This document shows positions 1 through 13,002 of a DNA stretch of 64,000 nucleotides, one piece after another (position 1 is the first letter of the stretch; each line of letters opens with the position of its first letter). Both the position numbers and the translations under genes were made by a program. The notes beneath the pieces were generated by a model that worked only from the letters and a program-made list of their open reading frames with translations, was not told the DNA's origin and did not search any database. The DNA is from Rhizoclosmatium globosum (taxonomy: Eukaryota; Chytridiomycota; Chytridiomycetes; Chytridiales; Chytriomycetaceae): the NCBI GenBank assembly GCA_002104985.1, contig MCGO01000016.1:124001-188000 (forward strand). The letters are read 5' to 3'.

Positions 1-3000
1 CCAGTTCCGGGTCTCTCGAACGAATCGACTCCGACCGTCTTTGACTTGTTTCTCGCGTTTCTTTTGCAGGACCAACGCACGGCTTTTCACTTTGCTCAGA
101 ATCAGCACTTTGAGTTGACTCACTCGACATTGGTGGGCGCTTCGTCGTTCGCGAAGCGTGTGAATCGGAATGATGAAGCAAACAAGGCGACATTCAAAGC
201 CCTGCTCAAGGACTTGGCTGAATTCGGCTTCAAACAGCGTCATTTAGATGAATTATTTACTGTGCTTGCAGTGATATTGCATCTGAGTAATCTGGTCTTT
301 ATTGAATCCTCTGATGTTCCCTGTCATATCAAAGACCCAGAAGCGTCTCTAATACCACTTTCCCGCTTATTTGACATCAATCCAACGAATCTTCAAGAAA
401 TTCTCGTTAATCGCTTCATTCCTGAATCTGATACTGTCGCGAATAGTTACTCTGTAATACTGTCAGTCACCGAAGCTGCACACCGCCGGGACGCTTTGAT
501 GCATGCTATGTAAACAGCATAATCAATTGGCTTGTTGCTCGAATCAACAAGAAAGTGTGTATGGAAGAGGTTGTTGGATATACAAATTATATCCAAATCG
601 TTGACTTTCCTGGAGTCTCTCTATCGACTGTCAATGAACGAGGCTTTCGCGACTTGCTCATCAAATATACTGCCGATACTTTGCAACAGATTGCTGGGAA
701 GCAAGTGTAACCATCAACATTTTCAGGCTGAAGGAATCGCAAACATATGGAGGTGGGAACGATCAGACTCTCCAAGTGCCTTGGTAGTCCAAACAGAGAA
801 CGACTTTCTTGAAGCACTTGGACTTCATACACGTCTCATGAATGAAAAAGCGCAAGGGTCTCGCGATTTTGATGACGAGTTTCTGGAGTCAACGTCACCG
901 GTCACAACTCGGATTCCGCATGAAAGGAAGAACTTATTGTTTCGCTTTTCGGACTCAGAAAACGCGACATTATATTCTGCAGCCGGATTGGTGGCCTCAA
1001 TGATACTGGAAACCAAGTCCTTCACGACTTGGTGCGAATTTTGAAGCTGCTGACATTTCGTTTGACTCAGGTACATTCCAGATGTTAAATATCAATCGAT
1101 CGGATTCTGCAGTCGCCATTTCGTCATATTTGATTCACACACTCTCTGACTTGGCGGAATCGCTTCAAGATACCAAAATGTGGGTTATTGCACACATTCG
1201 CATCTCCGATGATCCGATCAATCCCCTTCGCTTGGATCCTCTCGTTGTCGCGCGTCAAGTTCGAGATTTGAATCTGGTGGAGATGTGTCATTCACTTGGA
1301 CCCATCTTTACCGCCTATTATACCCATCGAGACTTTGCGGAAAGATACGGTCCTTGCGCTAATGATACTGACTCAATATCGCCGGAAGCAGGAAGCGTAG
1401 CTGTTTGCTCATCTGTGGCGCTGGCGTTCGGGTACTATAACATGGATCTGGCAATTGGAAGTAAGCACGTCTTTTTATCCGAATCTGCGTGGCGTGAATT
1501 GGAAGCGCACCTGGGCCTCATTGATATCAAGCGCTTTGAGTCAGCGAAAATTATGCCGATCGATGAAGTCAATATGGAGTCTGTGAATGGAGATGTTCCT
1601 GACGATTCTTCGACGAAGAAGGTCTTCCCCCTCCGAATCTTCCGGAACTTCTTCCATCTCCACCTATCTTCTTCCATCTCCTTCCTCACATGACTTGATT
1701 AAAACTTCTTACTGACCTCACTGTGACTCGAACCGGTACACTTGAGATCCTTGGGTCCACTCTCTGCTGGAGGAGCTACGGAACTGGTTGACAGCATAGC
1801 AATTCCGACATCCCAATAATGCATTTAGAGTACACATAATAATAAGGCCAACATCACAACCATTGTCCAAAAGGGGGGGTTCGAGGGGGGTTTTTAGGGG
1901 GGAAGGAAGGGGGGGGCGTCCCCCCCCCTCCCCCTAATAATAGTGAGCTCCCCTGGATAAAATTTTTTGGTCTTCCGGAAGTTTAGGGTAGAATGGAAAG
2001 TCTCGCCGCGCGGAGCACCTGGTTGAAGTAAAAGTTGCCACTCAAAAGCACAGGTTGCACAAGTGATTCCTCCGATGACCAAGTTGCGAAGAAAGTGGTT
2101 GTGTTTGACTTGGGCCTTGACATGGTGGATTCCAAGCTTGTTTTTACGCGTCTGTGGTCAGATGAAACGAAAAGATGTACAAATTGCTTGGAGGGAAAAG
2201 TTACGGTGAGTTAAACTACGCAGTTTCTGAGTCAAATGCTCTAACATATCAATTAGCTCTGCATCATTTCAGCGACAGTCTGTGGAATCGTCCTGTTTCT
2301 CATTATTGGACTCGGCCGTATACTTTGCCCACTTCAAAAGGTTTTGTCACAGGGCGAAATTGATGGGATGACTGACTTGAACAATCCAATCGTATCGATG
2401 TTTGGAGCGTACTACCAAATTCGAGACATTGTCAAAGACCATGTGGACAACCAAGCTTTCTTAAGTCAGGCTGCCATGAAACAGGTGTGCTTACTTTTTG
2501 ATGACGTTTAAGATTTACTCGCATCATTTCCTACACAGACTGTTCTCGGTCACGACGTATCGGCGATGTTTTACAAGACAACAGTCTGGTCAAATTACTG
2601 TAAATTACCGCAACCAGCTGGATTCGACAATGTTGTCCGAAATATTCCAAAAGAAGGTTTCAAAGTCTGGTTCCCTCATCAAGGAAACGATGGATCGACC
2701 AATAAGCCAATTGACTACGTGCAATCAGTATCGTATATGCGAAAGGGAATGGTCGCTCGTGACGCCAGCTGGATTCAATCGTTTCTGAGTTCTGATCCCA
2801 TCAACAACCGACTGATTGTCGCGTATGGAACGTGTATGATATGTCAGCTTACTACTCACCGGGAGCATTCAATAAATTCCTTGGCTCGAATATTGGGAAA
2901 ATCGTTGATCAGCTCGGGGTGAGTTTTTCCACTCATTATGATTGGAGGATATTTACTATTTCTGCAGGCGAGTGGTGTCGACGCAACGTCGTTTATGGAG

Positions 3001-5110
3001 CAAGTACGTAAACTTGAGGGCCATCAAAAGTGGTCAGACTATGTTGGCTGTATGAATGGTTTATTCCTGACCGGTGTTGTCGACCATCGACTGGATAAAC
3101 AGTGCCTGATTTCAAACTATATCATGCTTTCGGCGAGCTCGATTCTTGTCTTGATTATCGGATTGAAGGTTAGCCTTACGTTTGAAGACAGTATTCTAAA
3201 CTTGTCATAAGTTTTTGACCGCACTTCAATGCACGAGGAGAAGTAACCCCGAAAATCACGATAGATTCGTGCTGGTTCAAGTTCCTTGCTACACGAAGGA
3301 AAAGAAAGTCTTCAACGTACCTTTGAGTCGGTTTTGATGTCATCATATCTGGACACACGGAAAGTGTTGTTCGTTATTGCCGATGGGTAATTATAGTTGT
3401 TGATTAGTATAATGCAAACTGATTAGCTTCATAGAATGATCGTTGGCTCTGGAAACGATAAACCAACTCCAAAAATTGTTTTGGATGTTCTTGGCTGGGA
3501 AGGTGAAGAGCCAGAAGCTCTGCTGGTCCAGTCTTTGGGCGATGGAATGAAACAATTGAACATGGCAAAAGTATATTCTGGATACTATGCGATTCAAAGC
3601 AAGCGCATGCCATATATCGTTGTGTCGAAAGTTGGTACCCAGTGAGACGAACCGACCCGGCAACAGGTTCGTAACTTAAATGAAGAAAATCCTTGTACTA
3701 AAGTCAGACATTAGAGGAAAACGAGACTCGCAGCTCCTGATCATGAAATTCCTTAATCGCGTTCACTTGGATTTGGAAATGAACCCGATGGAACTGGAAC
3801 TCGTCCGCCATTTTCGTTACGGATTGCAAATCGATCCAAGTTGGTTTGAGTACATTTTGTGGATCGACGCCGACACCGAAATCTACAGAGATTCCATCAA
3901 CAGATTAGTCGCTTGTATGATTCGAGATTCGAGGGTATGATTAACATTATTAGCATCCGTGTCTAACTTTTGAATGAATAGGTTGTTGGAGTTGTGTGGC
4001 GAAACGCAAGTGGAAACGAGATGGAGTCCTGGGTGACCATGATTCAAGTCTACGAGTACTTTATTTCTCATCACTTGTCGAAGCAGTTTGAATCCGTGTT
4101 CGGGTCTGTCACTTGTTTGCCGTAAGTTATCCCCACTAAATACTTCGTGTCATCATATGCTAATATGCTCTTCACCAACAGTGGCTGCTTTTCAATGTTT
4201 CGTATTCGATCATCAAACAAGACAGCATACCTGATTTCGAACGATGTGATCCGTGATTTCTCCATCAACCAAGTCAACACTCTTCATCTCAAAAACCTGT
4301 TGCATTTGGAGAAGATCGATACTTGACTACACTCATGATGAAGCACTTCCCAGGCCATAAACTCGCGTTTTCTCCAGACGCAAAGTGTAAAACCCAAGCC
4401 CCTGCATCATGGAATGTGTTTGTCAGTCAACGTCGCAGATGGATCAATTCAACTGTCCATACGTTGTTTGAGCTCATGTTGCTTCCACAGCTTGTGGTTG
4501 CTGTTTACTTTCTATGCGAGTGGTGGTATTTATTGATTTATTTTCGACTTTGGCACAACCCTCAGGTTTGTTAACTATTTGTTATGTTATTGCTAATCTC
4601 TTGGATACAGCTCTTGTGTACTTTGGATACTTGATCTACTCATCAATCTCGGACGAATCACATGGTGCGCCATTGTTCTCGCTTATTATGATTGCAGCTA
4701 TATATGGAGTACAGCTCGTTATCTTTATGCTGAAAGGAGAGTTTCAACATCTTGGCTGGATGGTTTTGTACTTGCTGGCTATCCCAATTTACTCGTTTTA
4801 CTTGCCAATTTATAGCTTCTGGCATTTTGATGACTTCTCTTGGGTAAGAATCCGAGTACAGATATTAACTTTTTGCTAACTCTTTTTAGGGAAATACTCG
4901 TATTGTTGTGGACGAAAGTGGAGCAAGAGTATATGAATACGCCGAGGAAAACGTAAGATAATGCTCCTTATCCATATATCCTAAATTTCTAACTGACAGT
5001 TTGACCCGTCAATGATTCCATTGAAAAAGTGGGCAGCTTCTGAGCAAGAGTACGCAAACAGCGTAACAAAGTATCTCCATCCAACGTCTGAAGCAAAGCG
5101 TTTATTTTAA
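1..5110 (+). CDS. Chitin synthase with myosin-motor-like head (class V type), 5' partial
   Basis: Polymerises UDP-GlcNAc into chitin at the plasma membrane. The window opens at the end of an apparent intron (acceptor near 69), inside the myosin-motor-like domain (for example [17 protein letters not shown] and [11 protein letters not shown]). A linker leads to the membrane entry motif (WALTWWIPS, then MKRKDV..AWREK, about 2080-2205), a cytochrome-b5-like stretch and the GT2 catalytic domain. That domain shows WIDADT (D-A-D at 3866-3874), E-D-R near 4311 and QRRRW at 4428-4442, then transmembrane helices. The C-terminus (IPLKKW..) stops at 5110, with no DEK domain visible. Introns of about 45-60 nt are clear near 2485-2538, 3388-3435, 3667-3711, 3937-3981, 4123-4182, 4565-4609, 4842-4888 and 4952-5000. 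At least eight single-base frame breaks (for example near 512, 705, 1010, 4000, 4310 and 4515) interrupt conserved blocks. They look like sequencing indels, but a recent pseudogene cannot be excluded. The family is certain; integrity is not. Confidence 0.9.
1873..1937. repeat. G-run tract with G8/C8 inverted repeat inside the chitin synthase gene
   Basis: Runs of 6-8 G recur at short spacing (from 1873), followed by GGGGGGGG-CGT-CCCCCCCC around 1909-1928 and more C runs. It lies in the poorly conserved linker between the myosin-like head and the first conserved membrane segment, where I find no chitin synthase sequence from about 1700 to 2040. It could be an intron or inserted element, and it can form a quadruplex or hairpin. 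Assembly error in such a tract is likely. Confidence 0.6.
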
Positions 5111-5133
5111 GAATTGAAGTAAATAAAAGTTCC

Positions 5134-8100
5134 TTAAAAATCATCTCCCCAATCATTGGAGTCTTTTCCTACACGTCCATCCTTGGACTTCCTTGGTTGT
5201 CCTGCAACAGACGGTTCACCAAAATCGTCTCCCTCCCAGTCCCACCCTCCGTCATTTGCAGCATTGTGGTCCACAGACTTAGATTCAATCGGGATTGATG
5301 TTTCTGGACTGACACCCAATGATGTCTTTCGTTTCACAGGTGCAAGAATGTTGATTCCAGGCTTAGCAATAGGCTCAACGGTTCCAACGGTATGGTGTGG
5401 CTGAAAGTTTGAAACATCCTTGGCTTGCATTCCAATCAAGGATTCGTCATCATCTTCACTTCGCATTGTCGGCTGGTACTTCCCTTGTGGGATGGATTGA
5501 AGATCAGCGTGATTCCGTTCATAATATATTCGAATGGTGATGAGGCCGGCCCCACTTTGAGCTTTTTCGCTGAGCAGAAGAGGAAGACCCCTACAGCAGC
5601 AAAGGCAGCGATAATAGCGAACTTAACACGAATGATTAGACTGACTACAAAAACTCAAGAAACATACCACATAAACACCAGAGCCTATGTATGAGGCTTC
5701 ATCGGACTCAGCAGCTTTCACATCATCACCTGCGACAGCTTCTTCAAAGATGTTCTTCTTTGGAGTGGTGTCATCCTCTATAATATCTTCTTCGTATTCA
5801 GCGTCTGGTGGAGAGACCGGATTAAATGGCTTCTTATCGTCTTGTGGTGGAGGCGGAGGTGGGACAAACGGCTTCTTCTCATCTGGGGCAGGCTTTTTGA
5901 CATCTTCAACTTTAGGAGCTGGTACGTTGGCTTCTTATCCTCCGCTTTAACATCAGGTTTAGGAAGTGGTTTCACGGAGTCAGGAACTTCCACAACATCT
6001 GAGGCAGGCTCTTCGGGCTCGTCTTCATACATTGATTCTTTCTTGGGTTCATCAACAGACGCCTTTGCAGTTGCTGCTGGAGTAGGCGCAACAGCGGCGA
6101 CAGTCGCAATTATAGCCTTTGCCTTTTCTGAAACAACAGCCTTCTTCCCTCCATCTGAAGTAGCTTTCTTGTCACCGTATGTTTCGTCACTTTCGCCATC
6201 AACATTTTCTCCAGCTTTGGCTCCAGACACGACAGATTTGTCCCCAGCCGATGCAAATTCATCAGCATAGGCTGTGACACCCTTCAAGTTCAGAACTCCC
6301 ATCCAAGCACCTCTATGCGAGTTCATCGGTAGCTTTAGCAGTCCCTCTGAAGGCATTTAACCTCCAAAAGCAATCAATGCATCAGTAGAAGCAGTTCGAA
6401 TCAACAGGTTGCTCCAATCTCAACTGGCAAAAGGCCTGACTCCAAGTTTGTCGGGTGTGGAATCGCAGATTTAGAAGTAGCCTGTTGAAGACATCAGCTT
6501 TTTTCATCTGAAATTAACTTAACTTACTTGTTTCGAGGCAGGTAGGATGCTGAGTAAGTAGTTGAAAGGGGTCTTCTTGTCGAATTTGATTCCATCAACC
6601 AGAGTTTTGCTGACGATAAATGTTAATGCTTGTGAAACCAGTTTGGTTAAATACCTTTGCTTGGTGTTGGTCAATGACCGGCAACATAAACAACATCTGA
6701 TGAGAAGGCCGCAATGGAAGCAGGGCGGATTACTGAGTGATCCACAAAAGTTGGGAGCGGAACTTCCTTCTCTTTTGCTGGGAGAATAAAGTCTTCAGTC
6801 ATCACGCCAACAAACGATGTGTAATCCTTCTCGAGTCAGCGAAAGGAAGCGTTTCCATCTTCCCAATCATTGTTTGCTTAATTAAAGCCCCACTTGAATA
6901 GTACGAGCATTTTCCTGCAGCATTAGCGCCTAACGGAACAACGTTGAAAGCAGAGGGAACATCAGCCATTGACTCTTGCAAGTTTTGGCAAGTCAGTGAA
7001 GACACCAACAACCTTGATGGACTCTGTGCTGCGTCGAAAGTCTTCTGCCCCTTTGCAACGATTCTCAAAATGTGTGATGTCACAACCTTCTTTCTTAATC
7101 CACTGGAGGTGAGAACATCAGTTGCGTAACTCTGACCAACAAGAATGACCGATTTAGATTGTTTAGGGCAGGTATCATGTTGAAGAGAGGTGACCAGGAA
7201 GACCATAACTAGACGATTTCGCTTTTGGCTTATAACACCTGCAAAGTCAGCAAATGAAGCGATGGCTTCACCATTCTTTCCTGAAAGCTTAAGGACGTAT
7301 CCATCAAAAACGTTTGACACACTACAACATGGCAAAATAATCAGGAAACCGTGGAACACAAAGCAGAAAACAAACCTTTGAAGCGCAGTTCCCAATCCGA
7401 CGTCAAGAGACCCAGAGAATGATCCAGCAACCCAAATATTTTCAGCGTCTACAGAAATCTTAGTGGGAAGGTTGATGCCAAACTTTGATGACGCAGTGAC
7501 CCCAGGTTGACTTCTGCTTCTGCTCGCCGTTTGCGTTCGTAAAGACCCCCATTCTTCGGGACGGAAACATATCCTTCTGCTTTAGATTTAGCCACAGCCT
7601 CATCAGATACATCTTCTTCGCCATAGACTTCTTCCTCGCCTTCAATGTCCCCAATCGCTTCCCCATTGGCTTTTGATGGTTTCTCAACCTTTCCACCTGT
7701 CCCTTTCGTAGACTCTGACGCCTTTACGGTAGTTTCGACCTTCAATGATTTTGAAGCAGTATTTTTGTCCTTGTCTTGTTTGGCAGAAGCATCTTTGGCA
7801 TCAACGAGTTCTCCAACTTTTCCTGAGAATGATTCGGATTTGCCCTTACTTCCGTCTGTTACTTTCTTGTCCGCTCCATTTCCACTTTTATCATTTACGG
7901 CAGCACCCGTCTTCCCTTCAGCTTCGGCCTTGAATGCTTCTCCCACGGCTTCGTGTTTCTTGGCAGCTGCAATGTCCTTGTTGGACGCATCTGGGACAGC
8001 GCTATCACCTGGCACCTCTACTGTAGGAACTTTTGGAATAGTTTCCTTAGAGCCTTTTCCTTTCTTGTCTGCTACTTTTTCTTCCGCTTCGGCCTTAAAC

Positions 8101-9602
8101 GCTTCGCCAACTGCTTCATGTTCCTTGGCAGCGTCGATAGCTTCCTTGGAAGCGGCATCCTTTCCAGGAGCTACCGCAGGCTCATTGACACCTTTCCCCT
8201 GTCCATCCACAGCCTTCTTTGGACTTGAAGAACCTTTCCCACCTTCGACTTTTTTGTTCGCAGCACTTTCGCCAGCTTCAGCTTCGGCTTTGAAGGCTTC
8301 ACCAACAGCTTCTTGTTGTTTCGCGGCCGAATCCTTGGATTTTCCTGAATCATCTGGTTGGCCTGGCTTCTTGCTGTCAGATACTGGCTTTGACTTGCAG
8401 AATTGGACGCAGAGCCCTTTCCTTGTCAACGGCTGCAGACTTTTCTGCATCAGTTTTCCCAGCAGCCACACCCTCCTTTTGTGTTGCTGAATTTGCAGTG
8501 ACCCCATTCAGCAAATCACTTCCGACTGTCTCAAATCCGATTGCCCATTCCCATTCTCCGGTAACGCGAACTTTTCCAACAAATGTAGTCACACCTTTTT
8601 TGCCGTTTACAACTACCGAAGCTGTGGTAGGGGCAGCAGCGTCTCGTTCCTCCAGTTTAGCGCTCTTCACGACATCCACATTGTCTCAGACTTCACATCT
8701 TCTTGCGCGGCGCTCCATCTGGCTTACTAACTGCGGTTGCTTTTTCATCCACTTTCTTGGCATCCTCTGGTTTAACATCCGCTGCAGATGTGATTTCCCC
8801 ACTCTTCTTTCCATCGGCCACCTTGCTAGTTTCCGACTTACTACCGTCCGCCGCTTTGATGCCTTCATTCGTAGTTTTAGTATCCACTTTCTGGTTATCC
8901 ACTTTTTTGGCCTGCACTTGCGGTTTGTTGATGTTCCAGTCTGCAGCACCAAGTGTGACCCAACAAATGATCCCGTTACAATCACGGATCCGTCTGTTCC
9001 AATTGGCTTAACGTCTGAAATAAAGAGCGAGGCTTTTGTGCCGTTGTACGGAGATGGTGCAAGGTTTGGATCCACGCTGGGGATAGGATGCCGTCTTTCG
9101 TTGATGCGAGGACAAGGAAACCAGCGCTGGTAGTTTGGTCTGTAATTTCATTAGCGGGTATGGAGATGCATGTGGTTAGAAATACCTGGAAGCTCATGGA
9201 TTGGCACATCTGCTTGAGGGTGTACTGTGAATGCACCACCAGAAACTGTGCCAGCGATAAAGAAGGAAGTTCTGTGATACCAGTGGGTTAGTTATGTCAG
9301 ACGATCTCGTTTGTTGGCTTTGCTCACCCGTTCTTGATTGCCACTGTCTCCACGATGTTAACAATAGTTGTGTTTGAAGCTGGGAGAATAGCCAGCGAAG
9401 CCTTTTCGTTGAGGAGCGACGTTTGGTCTTTGTTTGATTAGCTGTCAACGAAACATGAATAGACTATAACTGACAACAAACCTTGCGACTTCAATGCATC
9501 CACTTGATACGATTTGCTGTCAGTTGGATTCTTGTATTCAACCTTGGTTTGGCCGTGTGCTGCTGCGATGAGGCAGAAAAGACCCAACTGCCAAATCATC
9601 AT
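5134..9602 (-). CDS. Large secreted/type I membrane protein with beta-propeller-like and KAEAE-repeat regions
   Basis: Function unknown. The start at 9602 (Met-Met) gives a clear signal peptide (MMIWQLGLFCLIAAAHG). The ectodomain holds segments of the pattern V-x-GSFSGSLD ... GYVLKL ... SFADFAG, reminiscent of SBBP-type beta-propeller blades. The middle is a long Lys/Ala/Glu-rich disordered region in which HEAVGEAFKAEAE and close variants occur three times (about 7920-8300). An Asp/Glu/Pro-rich stalk precedes one transmembrane helix (AIIAAFAAVGVFLFC, about 5600-5640) and a roughly 110-residue acidic cytoplasmic tail ending DSNDWGDDF. Introns are visible, for example near 5635-5680. Several frame breaks are present (for example by the A5 run near 5580). 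The 3' end is 23 bp from the chitin synthase stop, tail to tail. I infer a cell-surface glycoprotein or sensor; no enzyme motif is seen. Confidence 0.6.
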
Positions 9603-9761
9603 TTTGATGAACTTCAAAAACAAACCAATCAATGTATACAATGTAACATATTCATTTCTAAAAACAGGAAAAGCGAAACTAATAAGGGAAAAGTGCAAGA
9701 AAAATCAAAAACAAATAGGCCCAAGAAAGCAATGGAAAAAGAGAAAGGTAAGGCTATGAAA

Positions 9762-12700
9762 TTAAAAGTCTTTGAATTTGTCTCTGTATATATCAGGAAC
9801 GTTGCGTCCATATGGTGGATAATCTTCCTCGTATTCGTCAAACTGTGGATAAAGAAGTCAGCCACCAAATACATAAAAACGAAACAACAATAAAACTCAC
9901 ATGTGATGTATCATGGTCTCCCTTCACATCAGGAATATACGGCGCCTCCACCTTCAACTCCCACATAGCATCCCAATCAACACCTTGGAACCAAGGATGC
10001 AACTTGATGTCCAAGGCTCCATCCCGCAAGTTTCCATACCGCCGTGACAAATCAGGTGTGAGTAATCGTCGAATCAAGTCTTTGGCTAAAGGATGCATGA
10101 ACGGCGGGAAAGCCAACCGACATGCCACAATCTTTTCGTAAAGCCTGAACGGATCGTCGTCAAAGAAAGGTGGATGGCCCGCGATCATTTCATAAATCAG
10201 GATTCCAAGAGCCCACCAGTCGACTGCTTTGCCATAACCTCGGGATTGAATCTAAAGACAGTAATGGAGAGTCAGTAAACCCCATATACAAATGTAAAGG
10301 GAGAACGTAAAAAACGAGAAACGTAACTCCTTCAGGAACACTAACCACTTCAGGCGCCAAGTAATCTGGTGTTCCACACAGTGTATGTGTCAGATTTCCG
10401 TTCAGGTGTTTGGCGAAACCAAAGTCTGTCACTCGGATATGTCCATTCGTGTCAATAAGCTGTTCAAAGAACAATAGCATCACTACGATTTGCATCTTTC
10501 AAGTACTCACCAAGTTCTCCGGCTTCAAGTCTCGATACACCACATCTGCACTGTGCAAATACTCAAAAGCAAGCACAACTTCAGCCGCATAGAACTTGGC
10601 AGCCTCGTTATCCAGCTTATCCATATTTCGCAGGTATGTAAACAGTTCACCACCCTGGATATATTCAAGCACAAGATACAAGTGCTCGTTGTCCATGAAA
10701 CTTCCATACAAGTGTACCAGGAATGGACATCCGTTACTCAGAGCTTCTAAGATTCGCTTTTCGTCAAGTGTGTGTTCAACTTGCTTCAACTTCACCACGT
10801 CGTGTTTTCGTAGAACCTTGAGGGCAACATATGTGTTTGAGGCAACGTGGTGTGCAAGATGGACACGACCAAAAGAACCAGTTCCAACTGTTCGTACAAG
10901 CTTAAGTCTTGAATAAAGAATGGCTTGCAATCGGTGATGCTGGGGATGGCGGGAGGAGGTGTTGGAGGCGTGGGAGTCAACATCATTTCGGTGTTGGCGC
11001 TAGTCATTCCAGATGAGGTGGTGCTCATAATTTCATGACTTGTCATAAGTTGCTCAAGAGTAATGCGTTCCACTGGCACATGACGCTCAGTAAGGAAGTG
11101 ATCTAAAGAACTAGTAGATGGAACAGGAACAGTTTGCTCCGTCATCTCCTCGTCTTCCTCCATCAAGTCTTGAAGTGAGACTCGCTCCACAGGAATAGTC
11201 TGTTCTTCCGCCTTCTGTTGGTCAACCATTAACTCCTGCAATGAAACACGTTCCTCAGGACACCAGTCGAGTCACTCAAATCCATAGATTCATCGTTCAT
11301 CATTCTGTCGTTGGAAGGTCGAATAACATCAACGCGAGGAGTGTCGCTTTCATCTTCTTCGTCCTCTTCCATAAGTGCATCCATTCGTAGTCCCAATCCA
11401 GATTTCTCTTCCACTGGCGGAACAATAGTGTCAACGGTGGAAACATCGGCAGAAACGGTCACGTCAGCTACAGGTGCAGGAACATCGACTGCCACTTCGT
11501 CTTCATCTTCTTCCATCAACACTTCCATTTTGTCGACGAATGGCTCAGGAACAGTGACAGCTTCGGCAGGCACATCATCTGTAATAATAGTAGGAACTGA
11601 AACGGACTCCTCAACAACGGAACAGTCTCCACTACCACCGGTTTGACTTCTTCCTCTGGTTCCTCCTCTTCAACCAAAACGTCCATTTATCAACAAACGG
11701 CTCTGGAACAGCAACTGTTTCGCAGGCATCACATCGTCAGTCTTGATCACAACCGACTCCTCCACTACAGGAACAGGGATATCAAATTTCAACAGTCTCT
11801 TGAACAAAACAGTTTCTTCAGTCACTTTCTCCACAACATCGACTTCCATCGCAGAAGCTCAATCGCAGGACGCTAATTGAATCAACGGAAACACTTCTTG
11901 GACTTGATCCACAGGCTTTGGACGCAACATCTTCAACCACAGAGCTGACAATATCCTGTTCTTCTTTACAACCGCAATCGCTGTTACTTCAACTTTCTCA
12001 GAAATGACTTTCTTCGACAGCCACAGGTGCAACAGGAATCGCAACAGAATCTTCCGTCTTGGCTGGTGTAATTACCGTAGGAATATCAACAGAAGAAGTC
12101 GACAAAGCAGCAGCAACAGCCTCTTCAAGTACTTCCTTTGCGGCAATAGTCGCAGGAGACACTTTCTTGGCACCAGTTGCAGGCCCAATACGAACAGTAG
12201 TCTTGGAACTCTTGGTTCTTTGCATCGCTGTACCGCTTGGACTCTTGCCCATTGGTGGGGGGAGTGGAGTTGGTGCTGGTGTGATAACAGATCGCCCAAG
12301 CGGGTCGCCCGACCATCTTGAGTCGCTCCTTTCTTGGATGGAACGCGGATTGTTGTAGGTGTCATGTTAAGTTTCTTGCTATTGTTGGTGCCAACACTGC
12401 TTCCAGGTCGCTGTGCAGTGGCTCCGCCTGCCGAATTTGTTTTGGCCAGCTGGTTACGTGCTGCGATGGTGATTTTTGCCGTGATGTGATTCCAGAAACG
12501 GTACTAGTGTAAGCAGTTCCAGTAGAGGGTGATTTGACAGGAGTTGGTGATGTTGCACGTGGTTTCACAGTGGACACGGCTTTGTATAGAACACGTGGAG
12601 CAGTTGATGTTGTAGTCGCAGCAACAGGTGCGGAAGTAGTTTGTGGACCGGCGTACCGCCATTGTGGCTTTTGTTGAGGAGTGATGGAAGTAGACAGAAT

Positions 12701-12798
12701 CAAAGAAGCTTTACGTACTCGCCGAGGGACGGCTGAGGATTCTATTATTTTAATTTGTTAGTACTCGAGGGTTTGCGTTGAATAAAGGCTTCGCTCAT
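9762..12798 (-). CDS. cAMP-dependent protein kinase catalytic subunit with long acidic N-terminus
   Basis: AGC Ser/Thr kinase. All hallmarks are present in order: glycine loop [18 protein letters not shown] lysine, YRDLKPENL catalytic loop, VTDFGFAK magnesium loop, [13 protein letters not shown] activation segment, [13 protein letters not shown], and the C-terminal tail ending DKFKDF with the F-x-x-F hydrophobic motif of PKA. Introns lie at 9843-9900, 10252-10345 and 10460-10510. The upstream frame continues (one indel at the kinase N-lobe near 10895) into about 600 residues of low-complexity, acidic, Thr/Val/Pro-rich sequence. This contains recurrent motifs such as [24 protein letters not shown] and [12 protein letters not shown]. 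The chosen ATG at 12798 begins [12 protein letters not shown] and needs one extra A in an A-run near 12750 to stay in frame. Fungal PKA N-termini vary, but this one is long. The kinase call is secure; the gene's 5' limit is inferred. Confidence 0.88.
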
Positions 12799-13002
12799 TC
12801 TCTCCTTCACGAAGACAAATAAGCTTCAAGAGAGACGGAATTTCCTTCTGCTTTCGTGCTGAAGATCAAGGGTTACGCTCGTGCGACTCTCACGCAAGTG
12901 CTTCACCAAATATTATTTGCTGCGCTCAATAATTCGCCTGACAGTATCGAGTTCCGCTCATTGCTCGCTTCTCAATCACTACACTCCGGCTTCGTCCAAC
13001 AA
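12799..13002. other. Intergenic spacer and left edge of the duplicated block
   Basis: Lies between the PKA start (12798) and the stop of the next minus-strand gene (13003). Sequence from about 12912 on is duplicated at 41235. A plus-strand open stretch here (about 12856-13000) changes abruptly at that breakpoint, so I treat it as a gene remnant or chance frame, not a gene. Confidence 0.5.

Noticed and set aside
5842..6270. 142-codon plus-strand open frame rich in Ser/Ala/Phe
   Set aside because: Antisense shadow of the stalk region of the same minus-strand gene.
7645..8490. 281-codon plus-strand open frame
   Set aside because: It is antisense to the Lys/Ala/Glu repeat region of the minus-strand surface protein; its Ser/Ala/Pro/Phe composition is the mirror of that repeat.
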